Shown here one piece after another: positions 1-7,690 of a stretch of 64,000 nucleotides of DNA (position 1 is the first letter of the stretch; each line of letters starts with the position of its first letter). The stretch comes from Acetobacter vaccinii (GTDB lineage: Bacteria > Pseudomonadota > Alphaproteobacteria > Acetobacterales > Acetobacteraceae). Location of the stretch: NCBI RefSeq assembly GCF_008365315.1, contig NZ_CP043506.1:1594001-1658000 (forward strand). Reading direction: 5' to 3'. A model generated the notes under the pieces. That model saw nothing but the letters and a program-made list of their open reading frames with translations, had not been told where the DNA came from and made no database searches. The position numbers and the translations under genes are program-made.

Positions 1-50
1 AGCTGCCTCTGGCTGGTACCAACTGGTACCCTGGCAAAGCAGGTTTCTGA
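1..50 (+). CDS. mgsC: 3' end of N-methylglutamate synthase subunit C (MgsC/GlxD), 5' part outside window
   Basis: Frame 3 of the first 50 bases reads LPLAGTNWYPGKAGF and then TGA. This resembles the conserved C-terminus of the FMN-binding glutamate-synthase-like subunit of N-methylglutamate synthase (typically ...PLAGT.WIPGK), as I remember the family. The frame ends 78 bases before gmaS on the same strand. That is the usual mgsABC-gmaS (glxBCD-glnT) order, so mgsA, mgsB and the rest of mgsC are expected just left of the window. Mgs moves the methylamino group of gamma-glutamylmethylamide onto 2-oxoglutarate, giving N-methylglutamate and glutamate. Only 15 residues are visible, so the call rests on the motif plus context. 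Confidence 0.7.
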   Translation, partial: LPLAGTNWYPGKAGF

Positions 51-72
51 GCACAGCCTGACACTGAAACGA

Positions 73-102
73 CTCCCCTCGCCTTGCCCAAGGCGGGGGG
101 AG
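73..102 (+). promoter_or_regulatory. Stem-loop between mgsC and gmaS
   Basis: A 13-bp stem (73-85 with 90-102, one G-T pair) closes a 4-base loop (GCCC). No T-run follows, so it is not a standard terminator. It sits just before the gmaS ribosome binding region. An intercistronic mRNA-stabilising or partially attenuating hairpin is the likeliest role. Confidence 0.5.
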
Positions 103-128
103 CGACATAAGGAATGGAATACGTAGCG

Positions 129-1448
129 ATGGACCATGTACAACAGAATTGTTACGATCTGGAAACCATAGCCAAAGAAAGAGGCATCCGCTACTTTCTG
201 ATCTCGTTTGTCGATCTGTCAGGCGCTCAGCGGGCCAAGCTTGTTCCGGCTTCGGCCATTGCAGGCATGCAGAAGAACGGGGCCGGTTTTGCCGGTTTTG
301 CAGCAACATTCGACATGTCCCCCGCCGACCCGGACCTGGTCGCGGTGCCCGATGCCTCCTCCATGATCCAGCTTCCCTGGAAGCCGGAAGTGGCCTGGCT
401 GCCTTCCGACCTGAAAATGCATGGGCAGTATGTAACGCAGGGGCCGCGCAATACGCTCAAGCGGCTGGTCAAGCGCGCGGCCGATCATGGCCTGACCGTC
501 AAGACCGGTGTGGAATGTGAATTCTTCCTGGTCTCCCCCGACGGCAGCCAGGTGAGCGACGAATACGATTCCAGCGCCAAGCCCTGCTACGATGCATCGG
601 CCCTGATGCGCCGTTACGACGTTATTGCCGAACTGTGCGACGCCATGCAGCAGCTTGGCTGGGAACCGTACCAGAACGACCATGAAGATGCGAACGGCCA
701 GTTTGAAATGAACTGGAAGTATGCTGATGCGCTGGTCACGGCCGACCGGCATGTCTTCTTCAAGTTCATGGCTCGCGCCATTGCGGAAAAGCACGGCCTG
801 CGCGCAACCTTTATGCCCAAGCCGTTCATGCACCTGACAGGCAGCGGCTGCCACGCCCATATCTCCCTGTGGGATGGTGCCAAGAACGTCTGCCAGGACG
901 ATGCTGACGCGCTGGAAATGTCGGCAGCGGGTTATAACTTTGTGGGCGGGTTGATCAACAGTGCGGATGCTCTGTGCGCAATCCTGAACCCGACGGTCAA
1001 TTCGTACAAGCGTATCAATGCGCCGCGTACGGTGTCGGGCGCGACCTGGTCCCCCAATACCGTGACCTATGCGGGCGATAACCGCACCCACATGATCCGC
1101 GTGCCCGGTGGCGGCCGGTTTGAAATGCGCCTGCCCGACGGTGCGGCCAACCCGTATCTGTTGCAGGCGTCCATTCTGGCCGCAGGGCTGGAAGGGATTG
1201 AAAGCAAGCGCGATCCGGGCAAGCCGCTGGACATTAACATGTATACCCACGGGCATACGGTGACCGCAGCCAAGCGCCTGCCGCTGAACCTGCTTGACGC
1301 CCTGCGCGCGCTTGATGGCTCCGCTGTCCTGCGTAGCATGCTCGATGACGGCTTTATTGACCCCTACATCAAGATCAAGACCGCCGAATGGAACAGCTAC
1401 TGTGGCCATCTGACGCAATGGGAGCGTGAAACAACGCTGGATTGTTAA
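129..1448 (+). CDS. gmaS: Gamma-glutamylmethylamide synthetase / type III glutamine synthetase (GmaS/GlnT)
   Basis: ATP-dependent ligase joining methylamine (or ammonia) to glutamate; in this pathway it makes gamma-glutamylmethylamide in the cytoplasm. The roughly 440-residue length and the glutamine synthetase landmarks fit the GlnT/GmaS group: the N-terminal FVDLSGAQRAKLVP stretch, the metal-binding glutamate in VECEFFL, the histidine-rich GSGCHAHISLWDG, the nucleotide-site NSYKRINAPRTVSGATWSPN and the C-terminal RLPDGAANPYLLQA. Sequence alone does not separate GmaS from GlnT. The adjacent mgsC end, Amt transporter and downstream mgd genes favour GmaS. An ATG at 114 also opens the frame, but AAGGA touches it; the ATG at 129 has GGAA at better spacing and gives the usual family N-terminus. 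Confidence 0.9.
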   Translation: MDHVQQNCYDLETIAKERGIRYFLISFVDLSGAQRAKLVPASAIAGMQKNGAGFAGFAATFDMSPADPDLVAVPDASSMIQLPWKPEVAWLPSDLKMHGQYVTQGPRNTLKRLVKRAADHGLTVKTGVECEFFLVSPDGSQVSDEYDSSAKPCYDASALMRRYDVIAELCDAMQQLGWEPYQNDHEDANGQFEMNWKYADALVTADRHVFFKFMARAIAEKHGLRATFMPKPFMHLTGSGCHAHISLWDGAKNVCQDDADALEMSAAGYNFVGGLINSADALCAILNPTVNSYKRINAPRTVSGATWSPNTVTYAGDNRTHMIRVPGGGRFEMRLPDGAANPYLLQASILAAGLEGIESKRDPGKPLDINMYTHGHTVTAAKRLPLNLLDALRALDGSAVLRSMLDDGFIDPYIKIKTAEWNSYCGHLTQWERETTLDC

Positions 1449-1807
1449 GTCTGGTTGCATTATAAATTGAAAGGGTAAAACCTTTCTAAGGCGTGACCCA
1501 TTCATCTGTGCGTATACGCGACAGTGTTTGGATCACGCCTTGCTTGCTGCCTTTATTGTTTCGGTATAGTAATGAATATCTGTTTCCTTCACGGCAGTGT
1601 GCAGGACGGGAGGTGAGAAATACAGGAGAAGAGGCCCGATGCCAGGGCAGGCGTTGCCAGCGTCGGTGGCAGGTGGGCACAAGGGCGCGGGACCATGTGG
1701 TTTCCATCCTGGCTGGGTGTGGCGGGCTGTGGTCCGTATATGCCGGCGCCATTCTCCAGGCTGTATGGTCATGTCGTCTAACAATGAGAGAGAACAGGGA
1801 GAGCTGA
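1449..1807. other. 359-bp gmaS-amt intergenic region
   Basis: No gene is supported here. After the gmaS stop there is a weak 5-bp hairpin (1470-1474 with 1481-1485), an 8-bp palindrome CGTATACG (1511-1518) and a sigma-54-like element at 1528-1544. The rest would be an approximately 250-base leader ending in the amt ribosome binding site AGGGAG (about 6 bases before the ATG). The length suggests that amt has its own regulated promoter. Confidence 0.5.
1528..1544 (+). promoter_or_regulatory. Possible sigma-54 (-24/-12) promoter for amt
   Basis: TTGGATCACGCCTTGCT has the GG-N10-GC spacing of sigma-54 promoters. The -12 block TTGCT is perfect and the -24 block keeps TTGG and one further base of the consensus TTGGCACG. 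Nitrogen-controlled transcription from sigma-54 would suit an Amt transporter. The -24 half is imperfect, the element lies far upstream of amt (about 265 bases), and I see no clear NtrC site, so this is tentative. Confidence 0.25.
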
Positions 1808-3157
1808 ATGTTGAGATCGAAAAAAGGGCTGCTACGTGCAGCAGGTATATTAACATCACTGGCTGCTCCTGTTTCCGCGTTCGCGCAGGACGCCGCAGCA
1901 AAGCCCGCGTATGGGCTGCCTGACACCGCGTATATTGCAACATGTGCGCTGTTTGTCATGCTTATGATGCTACCAGGGCTTGCGCTGTTTTATGGCGGCA
2001 TGTCCCGGTCCAAGAATGTTCTCTCGGTTTTGACACAGGTTTTTGCAGGGTCGTGTGTGGTTATCCTGCTCTGGACGGTTGTCGGATATTCCCTGACATT
2101 CAGCCCCGGCCCCTATCAGGCGGTTATTGGCGGTCTGGACAAAATCTTCCTGCGCGGCGTGACACCCGATGGTGCCGTTGGCGTGCTGCCTGAATATCTC
2201 TACTACTTCTTTATGGCGATGTTTGCCGCCATTACTCCCCCCATCATCATTGGTGCCTTTGCGGAAAGAATGCGCTTTGCGGCAGTGCTGGTCTTTCTGG
2301 CCGTATGGTTTCTGATCGACTATGTGCCCATGGCCCACATGGCCTGGGGTGGCGGCTGGGTTGCCGACTGGGGCGCACAGGACTTTGCCGGTGGCAACGT
2401 TGTGCATATGAACGCAGGGGTCGCAGCACTGATTGCCTCCATCATGATTGGCAAACGCCGTGGCCTGGGCACCATTGCCATGGCACCACATGACATGACC
2501 ATGACCTACACCGGCGGCTGCATGCTGTTTGTTGGCTGGCTGGCCTTCTGCGGCGGGTGCGACTATGCGGTCAGCGGCCATGCGATTGAGCTGGTGATCA
2601 ACACCATGCTTGGTGGTGTTGGTGGTGCGCTGGGCTGGATGGTTATGGAGTGGCTGCATCGCGGTCGGCCCAGCACGTTTGGTATTGTCTCGGGTGCGGT
2701 TGCCGGGCTCGTGGGCATTACACCGGCCTGCGGCTTTGTCAGCCCTGCTGGCTCCATTGCTGTGGGTGTGCTGACCAGTGCCGCCTGTATCTGGGCAGTG
2801 GACAACCTGAAAGCCAAGTTTGGCTATGACGACGCCTTTGACGTATTCGGCATCCACGGTGTGGGCGCGATGGTTGGTGGTGTGCTGACAACCATTTTTG
2901 CGCTGCCTTTGCTGGGTGGTGCGGGTTACAGTAACGGTCGTGACATGTTCTCCCAGATGGGCGTGCAGATTTTCATCATGGGCTTCAGCATCCTGGTGTC
3001 CATCGTGGCGACGTTTATTGCCATGAAGGCGGCCTCTCTGACTGGCGGGCTGCGTGTTTCCGATGATGAAGAGGAAATGGGTCTGGATCTGTCCTGCCAT
3101 GGCGAAACAGCTTACCGGATCAACATGATGTCGGGAGGCGAAGAAACCATTATCTGA
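1808..3157 (+). CDS. amt: Ammonium/methylammonium transporter (Amt family)
   Basis: Inner-membrane channel of the Amt/MEP/Rh family, conducting ammonium and methylammonium. The 449-residue protein starts with a cleavable signal (basic MLRSKK, hydrophobic core, APVSAFAQ cleavage region near residue 27). About 11 membrane helices follow. The first contains the family motif LALFYGGMSRSKN, and later ones carry FAERMRF and GGNVVHMNAG. Ribosome site AGGGAG lies about 6 bases before the ATG. It stands between gmaS and a strong terminator, apparently as its own transcription unit. Placement beside gmaS suggests uptake of methylamine or recapture of ammonia for this pathway. Which substrate dominates cannot be read from sequence. 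Confidence 0.93.
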   Translation: MLRSKKGLLRAAGILTSLAAPVSAFAQDAAAKPAYGLPDTAYIATCALFVMLMMLPGLALFYGGMSRSKNVLSVLTQVFAGSCVVILLWTVVGYSLTFSPGPYQAVIGGLDKIFLRGVTPDGAVGVLPEYLYYFFMAMFAAITPPIIIGAFAERMRFAAVLVFLAVWFLIDYVPMAHMAWGGGWVADWGAQDFAGGNVVHMNAGVAALIASIMIGKRRGLGTIAMAPHDMTMTYTGGCMLFVGWLAFCGGCDYAVSGHAIELVINTMLGGVGGALGWMVMEWLHRGRPSTFGIVSGAVAGLVGITPACGFVSPAGSIAVGVLTSAACIWAVDNLKAKFGYDDAFDVFGIHGVGAMVGGVLTTIFALPLLGGAGYSNGRDMFSQMGVQIFIMGFSILVSIVATFIAMKAASLTGGLRVSDDEEEMGLDLSCHGETAYRINMMSGGEETII

Positions 3158-3221
3158 AAGCTTATGTCGGGGCAGGTGCTGTTGCCTGCTCCAACTGACA
3201 CAGCTCCGGACTTTGGATATG

Positions 3222-3255
3222 CTCCCTACAGGTGATGATCCTGTAGGGAGTTTTT
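3222..3255 (+). terminator. Rho-independent terminator of amt
   Basis: Perfect 11-bp stem CTCCCTACAGG / CCTGTAGGGAG (3222-3232 and 3240-3250) with a 7-base loop, followed directly by TTTTTG. It begins about 65 bases after the amt stop codon. Confidence 0.9.
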
Positions 3256-3527
3256 GTTTGTAAAGGCAGCGGGGGATGGGGCCTATGGTCCCGGTTTCAG
3301 GACAGAGCCCTGAGTAAGACAGCACGCCAGTGCTCCCTCATGGAGTATGAAACTCCTGGACCATCTTGATGGCAGAACACTTTTTGTGGCTGGCAGAGGC
3401 AATGAGCCAGCGTTGCAGGATACAGTATAACCCCAGCGCTCTATGGGAGGCTTACTCTGTGAGTAACGCTTGCATGGGGGAGGGGATAGCGCAGAGGGGG
3501 CTAACCAATCTCTGCCGCAAAATACTG

Positions 3528-3552
3528 GAGGGGCGGATAATGTCCGCCCCTC
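3528..3552 (-). terminator. Terminator-like hairpin, probably for the Cache chemoreceptor
   Basis: Perfect 10-bp GC-rich stem (3528-3537 with 3543-3552) and a 5-base loop. Reading on the minus strand, CAGTATTTTGC follows it, a moderate U-tract about 80-100 bases past the chemoreceptor stop. The plus-strand side has TATTTGTA, also only moderately U-rich, so the direction is not certain. Confidence 0.5.
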
Positions 3553-3582
3553 TATTTGTATGGTGTGAGAGTTGATATGTCG

Positions 3583-3620
3583 TGGCAAAGCCGGAGCAGA
3601 GTGCGGCTACGGCTTTGCCA
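3583..3620 (-). promoter_or_regulatory. Stem-loop just after the chemoreceptor stop
   Basis: Perfect 11-bp stem TGGCAAAGCCG / CGGCTTTGCCA (3583-3593 and 3610-3620) with a 16-base loop, starting 9 bases past the minus-strand stop. There is no T-run. It is probably an mRNA 3'-end protecting hairpin working with the structure at 3528-3552. Confidence 0.45.
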
Positions 3621-3628
3621 GCCCGGTC

Positions 3629-5761
3629 CTAGCTGCCTGCGTAGCGCGTGCGCAGGGTATGCAGGAAGTTTTCGAGGTGTTTTGTCAGTTCGCTGGAATG
3701 TCCACCCAACTGGTCGGCGGCGGACATCAACTGGTTTGAAACCTCCTGCGCGACTTCCGTAGCTTTGGTGACATTGGCAATCGCGCCAGAAACGCGGGTG
3801 GTGCCATCTGCGACCGAGCGTGTGTTGCTGGACATATCATCCGTTGTCACGCTTTGCTGTTTGACAACGCTGGCGATGGAAGAGGCCGTGTCCGCAACGC
3901 GCTCGACCCTGTTGCGAATGCTTTCTATGGCCGAAACCGCGCCCTGTGTGACATTGTCCACATTGCTGATCTGGCGTTCGATATCGCTGGTTGCAGAGGC
4001 TGTGCGTTCCGCCAGTGTCTTGATCTCACGCGCAAGCGCGCCAAAGGCATGGTTGGCCATACCCGTGCGGGCGGCTTCGACCGATGTGTTGATGGCCAAC
4101 AGGTTTGTCTGGCGCGAAATCAGACCAATCAGTGTGGAAACATTCCTGATCTGGGAAGAAATTTCCTGCACCTTGACAATAGTCTCATGCGCACGGCGCG
4201 CTTCTTCTGCTGTTTGCAGCGAGAGGGAACTGGATTCATCAACACGGCGGGTCAGTTCATGGATGGAGGCAGCAAGCTCCTCCGTCGCAGCGGCAACCCC
4301 TTCTATCTTTTCGGCTGACAGGCGTGATGTTTCCGTCACCTGGCTTGCATCGCGCGAGGTATCGCGGGTGGCCTGTGTCAGGGACTGCACTTCCTCGCGC
4401 AACTGCTGTGCGGCAGAGGCTACACCCTGCACAAGACCCATGACATTTCTTTCAAAGTCATCGGCCAGTGCGCTCAGCATGTCGCGTCGTTCCTGCTCTG
4501 CACGGGCACGGGCCTGGGCTTCGGCTTTCTGGCGTTCGGCTCTTTCCTGTGCGGCTTCGGCATCGCGGCGTTTGCCGTCTTCTGTCAGGGCGGCAACACG
4601 CATGGCGTTTTCGCGGAATGTCTGCACAGCCGCAGCCATGGCCCCTATTTCATCCCGGCGGCCAGTGCCTTCAACCGGGCTGGAAACATCTCCATTCGCC
4701 AGGGCCAGCATTCTGCGGGTCATGCGGGCAATGGGTTTGCTCAGTCCGCTGGCAAGCAGCCAGACCCCCAGCATGGTCAGAGCAAAGGTAATGACAGCGG
4801 CCACCAGCATGCGGTCGCGCACGCGGGCGGCGTTCTGCACCAGTGTTGCGCGGGGTACGGTGCCAACAATGCTCCAGCGTGTGCTCATGCCGGGAAAGGT
4901 TACGGGGGCGGCAACCTGATACAGGCTTTCCCCGTTATCCTGCGTGATAAAACGCTCGGCTTTGTCACCCATGCCTACAAAGGCCAGGGTCTGGGCATCA
5001 ACCGGTTTGCCAACCAGAGTTGGGTCCGGGTTGGCGACCCAGATATTGCCTGTGCCAATAAGCCCGACATGGCCTGTGTCAAGCGGGCGCAGCGTGCCGA
5101 TAAAAGCCCCAAGCTGTTTGAGGCTGATGTCGGTTGTCAGAATACCAACGGCCGCCCCATTGCGGTGGACAGGCATGCTGATGGTTGTCAGCAGCGTGTT
5201 GACCCCATCAATCGGGTAGAAATAGGGGGTGGTAATGACCGCTTTGTCGCCATGCAGGGGGGCATCGTACCAGGCGGCGGTGCCGGTATCGGGGGTCATG
5301 GTCAGGATTTCGACCCCGACGCTCCCATCATGCTTGTGGAAGAAGTAGGGGACAAAACGCCCCGCCGCGTTGGAGTAGCGATGGCCAATAAAGCTGCTGT
5401 CGCGGTTGTCGGCGCCGTTGGGCTCAAACGCCAGGGTGATGCCAACAATATCCTTCTGGCCCAGAACGGCGCTATGAGCCAATGCGCCCAGAACGTCGCG
5501 GTTGATGGGCTGCTGGGACAGCAGGCCAGCAATGGCGAGGTCAAGCGCCTGAGTGGCCTGAATATGCCCGCCTATTTCCTCATTCACCCGGCTGGCATCG
5601 TGGGACAGGATTTCCACAAAGCGTTTTTGCGTGTTTTCCAGCTCCGATGCGGTCATCTGCCGGAGGCCGATCAGCATGACGGTCAGGGTGGAAAACAGGC
5701 ACATACAGCCAATGGCCATGAAAAGACGGGCGCGTAGCCCGAGGGTGATCCCTGGTGTCAT
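3629..5761 (-). CDS. Methyl-accepting chemotaxis protein with periplasmic Cache-like sensor
   Basis: Membrane chemoreceptor of 710 residues. Layout: first membrane helix about 10-33, periplasmic Cache-like ligand domain to about 310, second helix about 318-340 (AAVITFALTMLGVWLLAS), HAMP domain to about 395, a charged Ala/Glu/Arg coiled segment, then the cytoplasmic signalling domain. The signalling tip keeps RQTNLLAINTSVEAAR, but the normally invariant GRGFAVVA stretch is replaced by NHAFGAL, so coupling to CheA/CheW may be altered. The start at 5761 gives a short cytoplasmic tail before the first helix and has AGGGAA upstream; an ATG at 5866 would add 35 unlikely residues. It sits among methylamine genes, so a methylamine-type ligand is conceivable but unproven. 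Confidence 0.88.
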   Translation of the reverse strand: MTPGITLGLRARLFMAIGCMCLFSTLTVMLIGLRQMTASELENTQKRFVEILSHDASRVNEEIGGHIQATQALDLAIAGLLSQQPINRDVLGALAHSAVLGQKDIVGITLAFEPNGADNRDSSFIGHRYSNAAGRFVPYFFHKHDGSVGVEILTMTPDTGTAAWYDAPLHGDKAVITTPYFYPIDGVNTLLTTISMPVHRNGAAVGILTTDISLKQLGAFIGTLRPLDTGHVGLIGTGNIWVANPDPTLVGKPVDAQTLAFVGMGDKAERFITQDNGESLYQVAAPVTFPGMSTRWSIVGTVPRATLVQNAARVRDRMLVAAVITFALTMLGVWLLASGLSKPIARMTRRMLALANGDVSSPVEGTGRRDEIGAMAAAVQTFRENAMRVAALTEDGKRRDAEAAQERAERQKAEAQARARAEQERRDMLSALADDFERNVMGLVQGVASAAQQLREEVQSLTQATRDTSRDASQVTETSRLSAEKIEGVAAATEELAASIHELTRRVDESSSLSLQTAEEARRAHETIVKVQEISSQIRNVSTLIGLISRQTNLLAINTSVEAARTGMANHAFGALAREIKTLAERTASATSDIERQISNVDNVTQGAVSAIESIRNRVERVADTASSIASVVKQQSVTTDDMSSNTRSVADGTTRVSGAIANVTKATEVAQEVSNQLMSAADQLGGHSSELTKHLENFLHTLRTRYAGS

Positions 5762-6115
5762 GAAGGTGTTTTCCCTGAAGTCTGTAAGAAGCAAGTGGTT
5801 GGGATCGTATCTGGTGTGGCGGCGGGTCTGCTGCGGGGCAGGGCGGTCAGGCCCTTTCTGATTCAATAAGTTAACATATCGTAATCAGGTAGTTAAAATC
5901 CGATAACTATTTGCTTTTGTTGACCATACCCTCACGCGGTGGAGGGGGATATGGCAGGCTGTTCACATCCGTGAAAGAGCGCGCGTTCCTGGTAGCTATC
6001 GGTGCAAGGCGGCCATAGTGTTGCCGCGTGCCTGCCTGCTCAGGCGCGCCAGCAGCCCGTGGCCACAGCGTGCGCCGGCAAGGTGGACAGATGTGGCGCT
6101 ACGGAAGGATGGCGT
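5762..6115. other. Divergent promoter region, chemoreceptor / glutamate-synthase-like gene
   Basis: About 354 bases between the minus-strand chemoreceptor start and the GTG start of the broken glutamate-synthase-like gene. An AT-rich stretch at about 5870-5930 is the likely site of one or both promoters. No gene is supported here: the plus-strand frame open from 6002 gains family similarity only after the GTG at 6116, which is preceded by GGAAGGA (6103-6109). Confidence 0.45.
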
Positions 6116-6400
6116 GTGAGAAAGAATGCTCTTGTAACGGCCCTGTTCACCGACCAGCCATTAGCCCGCAATGTGCTGCTCTGGGCCAGCCTGTTGGCGT
6201 GTGGGGTGGTTCTGGCTCTGGTGGGGCGGCACCCGCATAGTGCGTGGCTGCTGGTGCTGGCTGTGCCGGTTTTGTGCCTGAGCCTGCTGGACCTGACACA
6301 GACCACTCATAGCCTGCGGCGTACGTTCCCGGTGTCGGCGCGGTTCCGGTGGATGTTCGAGTGGCTGCGGCCTTTTTTGCACTCTTATATTGTAGAAGGT
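6116..6400 (+). pseudogene. 5' part of FMN-binding glutamate synthase family gene, cut by IS5-type element
   Basis: Codons 1-95 of the interrupted gene. GTG start with ribosome site GGAAGGA six bases upstream. The fragment encodes two membrane helices (about residues 12-30 and 36-55), then the family stretch LLDLTQTTHSLRRTFPV and the beginning of the link to the catalytic domain (LHSYIVEG). The two-helix N-terminal anchor is typical of the roughly 530-550-residue YerD-like proteins. The frame now runs into the insertion element and stops at 6502, so only a short membrane peptide would be made. The remaining 3' part is at 7691-9050. Confidence 0.85.
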
Positions 6401-6417
6401 GGAGGGTTCGAAAAACC
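6401..6417 (+). repeat. Left terminal inverted repeat of the IS5-type element
   Basis: GGAGGGTTCGAAAAACC, pairing with the right end at 7674-7690 with two mismatches. Preceded by target duplication AGGT at 6397-6400. Confidence 0.88.
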
Positions 6418-6479
6418 CTCTGTTTTTGAAGCTTTCTATGTGATTCCCTTCCTTCGGTTCTGGTTGAGGGAATGGCGCT

Positions 6480-7559
6480 ATGAAACAGCCTGGTTTTTTT
6501 GATGTTGAAGAGCGGCTTGCTCGATTGAGCGGGCTTGGTGATCAGCTCGAAGCGTTTTCCCGGACTGTGGATTTTGAAGTGTTCCGCCCTGATCTGGAGC
6601 AGGCTCTGGTCTATTCAGACGGCAGCAAAGGCGGGCGTCCCCCGTTTGATCCCGTGTTGATGTTCAAAATTCTGGTGATCCAGACGCTGAACAATTTGTC
6701 TGATGAGCGGACAGAGTATCTGATCAACGATCGCCTGTCCTTCATGCGTTTCCTTGGCCTGGGGCTGTCGGACCGTGTGCCTGATGCCAAAACGGTCTGG
6801 CTGTTCCGTGAACGCCTGACCCAGGCGGGGGCCATTGAAAGACTGTTTGACCGATTTGACGCGACCCTGCGGAACGCGGGCTATCTGCCGATGTCGGGCC
6901 AGATCCTGGATGCAACACTGGTAGCCGCTCCAAAGCAGCGCAATACCAACACTGAGAAAGCCGACCTCCGGGCAGGGCGTATTCCTGAAGACTGGCAGGA
7001 CAAGCCATCCAAATTGTCCCACAAGGATCGCCATGCGCGCTGGACGCTGAAGTTCACAAAAGCAAAGCGGCAGGATGATGGGACGATCCCGTCAACGGAT
7101 CTTGCCATTCCGTTCTTTGGCTACAAATCGCATGTTTCCATCGATCGAAAATTCAGGCTGATCCGCAAATGGAAAACGACGGATGCCGCCGCCAGTGATG
7201 GCGCGCGATTGAGAGAGGGGCTGCTGGATAAAACCAATACGGCCTCAACTGTGTGGGCCGACACGGCCTATCGCTCGAAAGCAAATGAGGACTTCATGGA
7301 CAAAGAGGGTTTTGTCTCAAAGGTTCACAGAAAAAAGCCGCATCTCAAGCCCATGCCCCGCCATATCCAGCGGTCCAATGCAGGGAAATCGGTGATCCGA
7401 TCACGCGTCGAGCATGTCTTTGCGGATCAGAAATCACAGACAGGGTTGTTCGTCCGAACCGTCGGCATCACCCGAGCCACCACGAGGATCGGACTGGCCA
7501 ATATCGTCTACAACATGCGCCGCTTCATCTTCCTGGAACGGATTAGCACTACAGCATAG
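6480..7559 (+). CDS. IS5-family transposase (DDE)
   Basis: DDE transposase of 359 residues that cuts and joins the element's ends. An N-terminal IS5-type domain (KGGRPPFDPVLMFKILVIQ, residues about 50-70) is followed by the catalytic core. Candidate catalytic acids are D144 in ILDATLV, D261 in VWADTAYRS and E311 in SRVEHVFADQK. The last sits in the usual R-x3-E-x6-K type helix. The frame is intact and fills most of the element. GAGGG lies upstream of the ATG. Confidence 0.93.
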   Translation: MKQPGFFDVEERLARLSGLGDQLEAFSRTVDFEVFRPDLEQALVYSDGSKGGRPPFDPVLMFKILVIQTLNNLSDERTEYLINDRLSFMRFLGLGLSDRVPDAKTVWLFRERLTQAGAIERLFDRFDATLRNAGYLPMSGQILDATLVAAPKQRNTNTEKADLRAGRIPEDWQDKPSKLSHKDRHARWTLKFTKAKRQDDGTIPSTDLAIPFFGYKSHVSIDRKFRLIRKWKTTDAAASDGARLREGLLDKTNTASTVWADTAYRSKANEDFMDKEGFVSKVHRKKPHLKPMPRHIQRSNAGKSVIRSRVEHVFADQKSQTGLFVRTVGITRATTRIGLANIVYNMRRFIFLERISTTA

Positions 7560-7673
7560 CAATCCAGAGCAGGAGGCCTTCTCTCTACTCAAAACGCAGA
7601 GCGAAAGCGACCCAAAGAACCGTTAATCAAATCGCCAAAAGCCCAAAATCAGAACCAAGACACATCAACCAAC

Positions 7674-7690
7674 GGTTCTTCGATCCCTCC
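7674..7690 (-). repeat. Right terminal inverted repeat of the IS5-type element
   Basis: Reads GGAGGGATCGAAGAACC on the minus strand and matches the left end at 15 of 17. It is followed by the second AGGT copy at 7691-7694. Confidence 0.88.

Larger units (their letters stand above)
3158..3628. other. 471-bp amt / chemoreceptor intergenic region
   Basis: Lies between the converging ends of amt (+) and the chemoreceptor gene (-). It holds the amt terminator (3222-3255) and two further strong hairpins (3528-3552 and 3583-3620). I see no credible protein. The only small open frame on the plus strand runs through the terminator-like hairpin. A short plus-strand RNA ending at 3552 is possible but unsupported by a clear promoter. 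Confidence 0.45.
6401..7690 (+). mobile_element. IS5-family insertion sequence, 1290 bp
   Basis: Complete element with imperfect terminal inverted repeats: the left end GGAGGGTTCGAAAAACC and the complement of the right end GGAGGGATCGAAGAACC match at 15 of 17. It is flanked by the 4-bp direct repeat AGGT (6397-6400 and 7691-7694). It carries one intact transposase gene in the direction of the host gene. The 130-base tail after the transposase contains a second internal inverted repeat (AAGAACCGTT 7615-7624 / AACGGTTCTT 7671-7680). Intact ends, intact transposase and a clean duplication suggest a recent insertion. Confidence 0.92.

Noticed and set aside
15-30. GGTACC-AACT-GGTACC inverted repeat as an operator
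   Set aside because: It lies inside the mgsC coding frame (GTNWYP), so the codons explain it.
219-1505. Long minus-strand open frame (about 428 codons) opposite gmaS
   Set aside because: Composition is arginine/histidine-rich without motifs and it mirrors a well-supported gene. High GC keeps antisense frames open.
1970-3325. Minus-strand open frame of about 450 codons opposite amt
   Set aside because: It has no recognisable domain and runs through the amt terminator hairpin; a shadow of the membrane protein gene.
3366-3575. Small plus-strand open frame (69 codons) between amt and the chemoreceptor
   Set aside because: It has no strong ribosome site and reads through a perfect GC-rich hairpin; it does not look like a protein.
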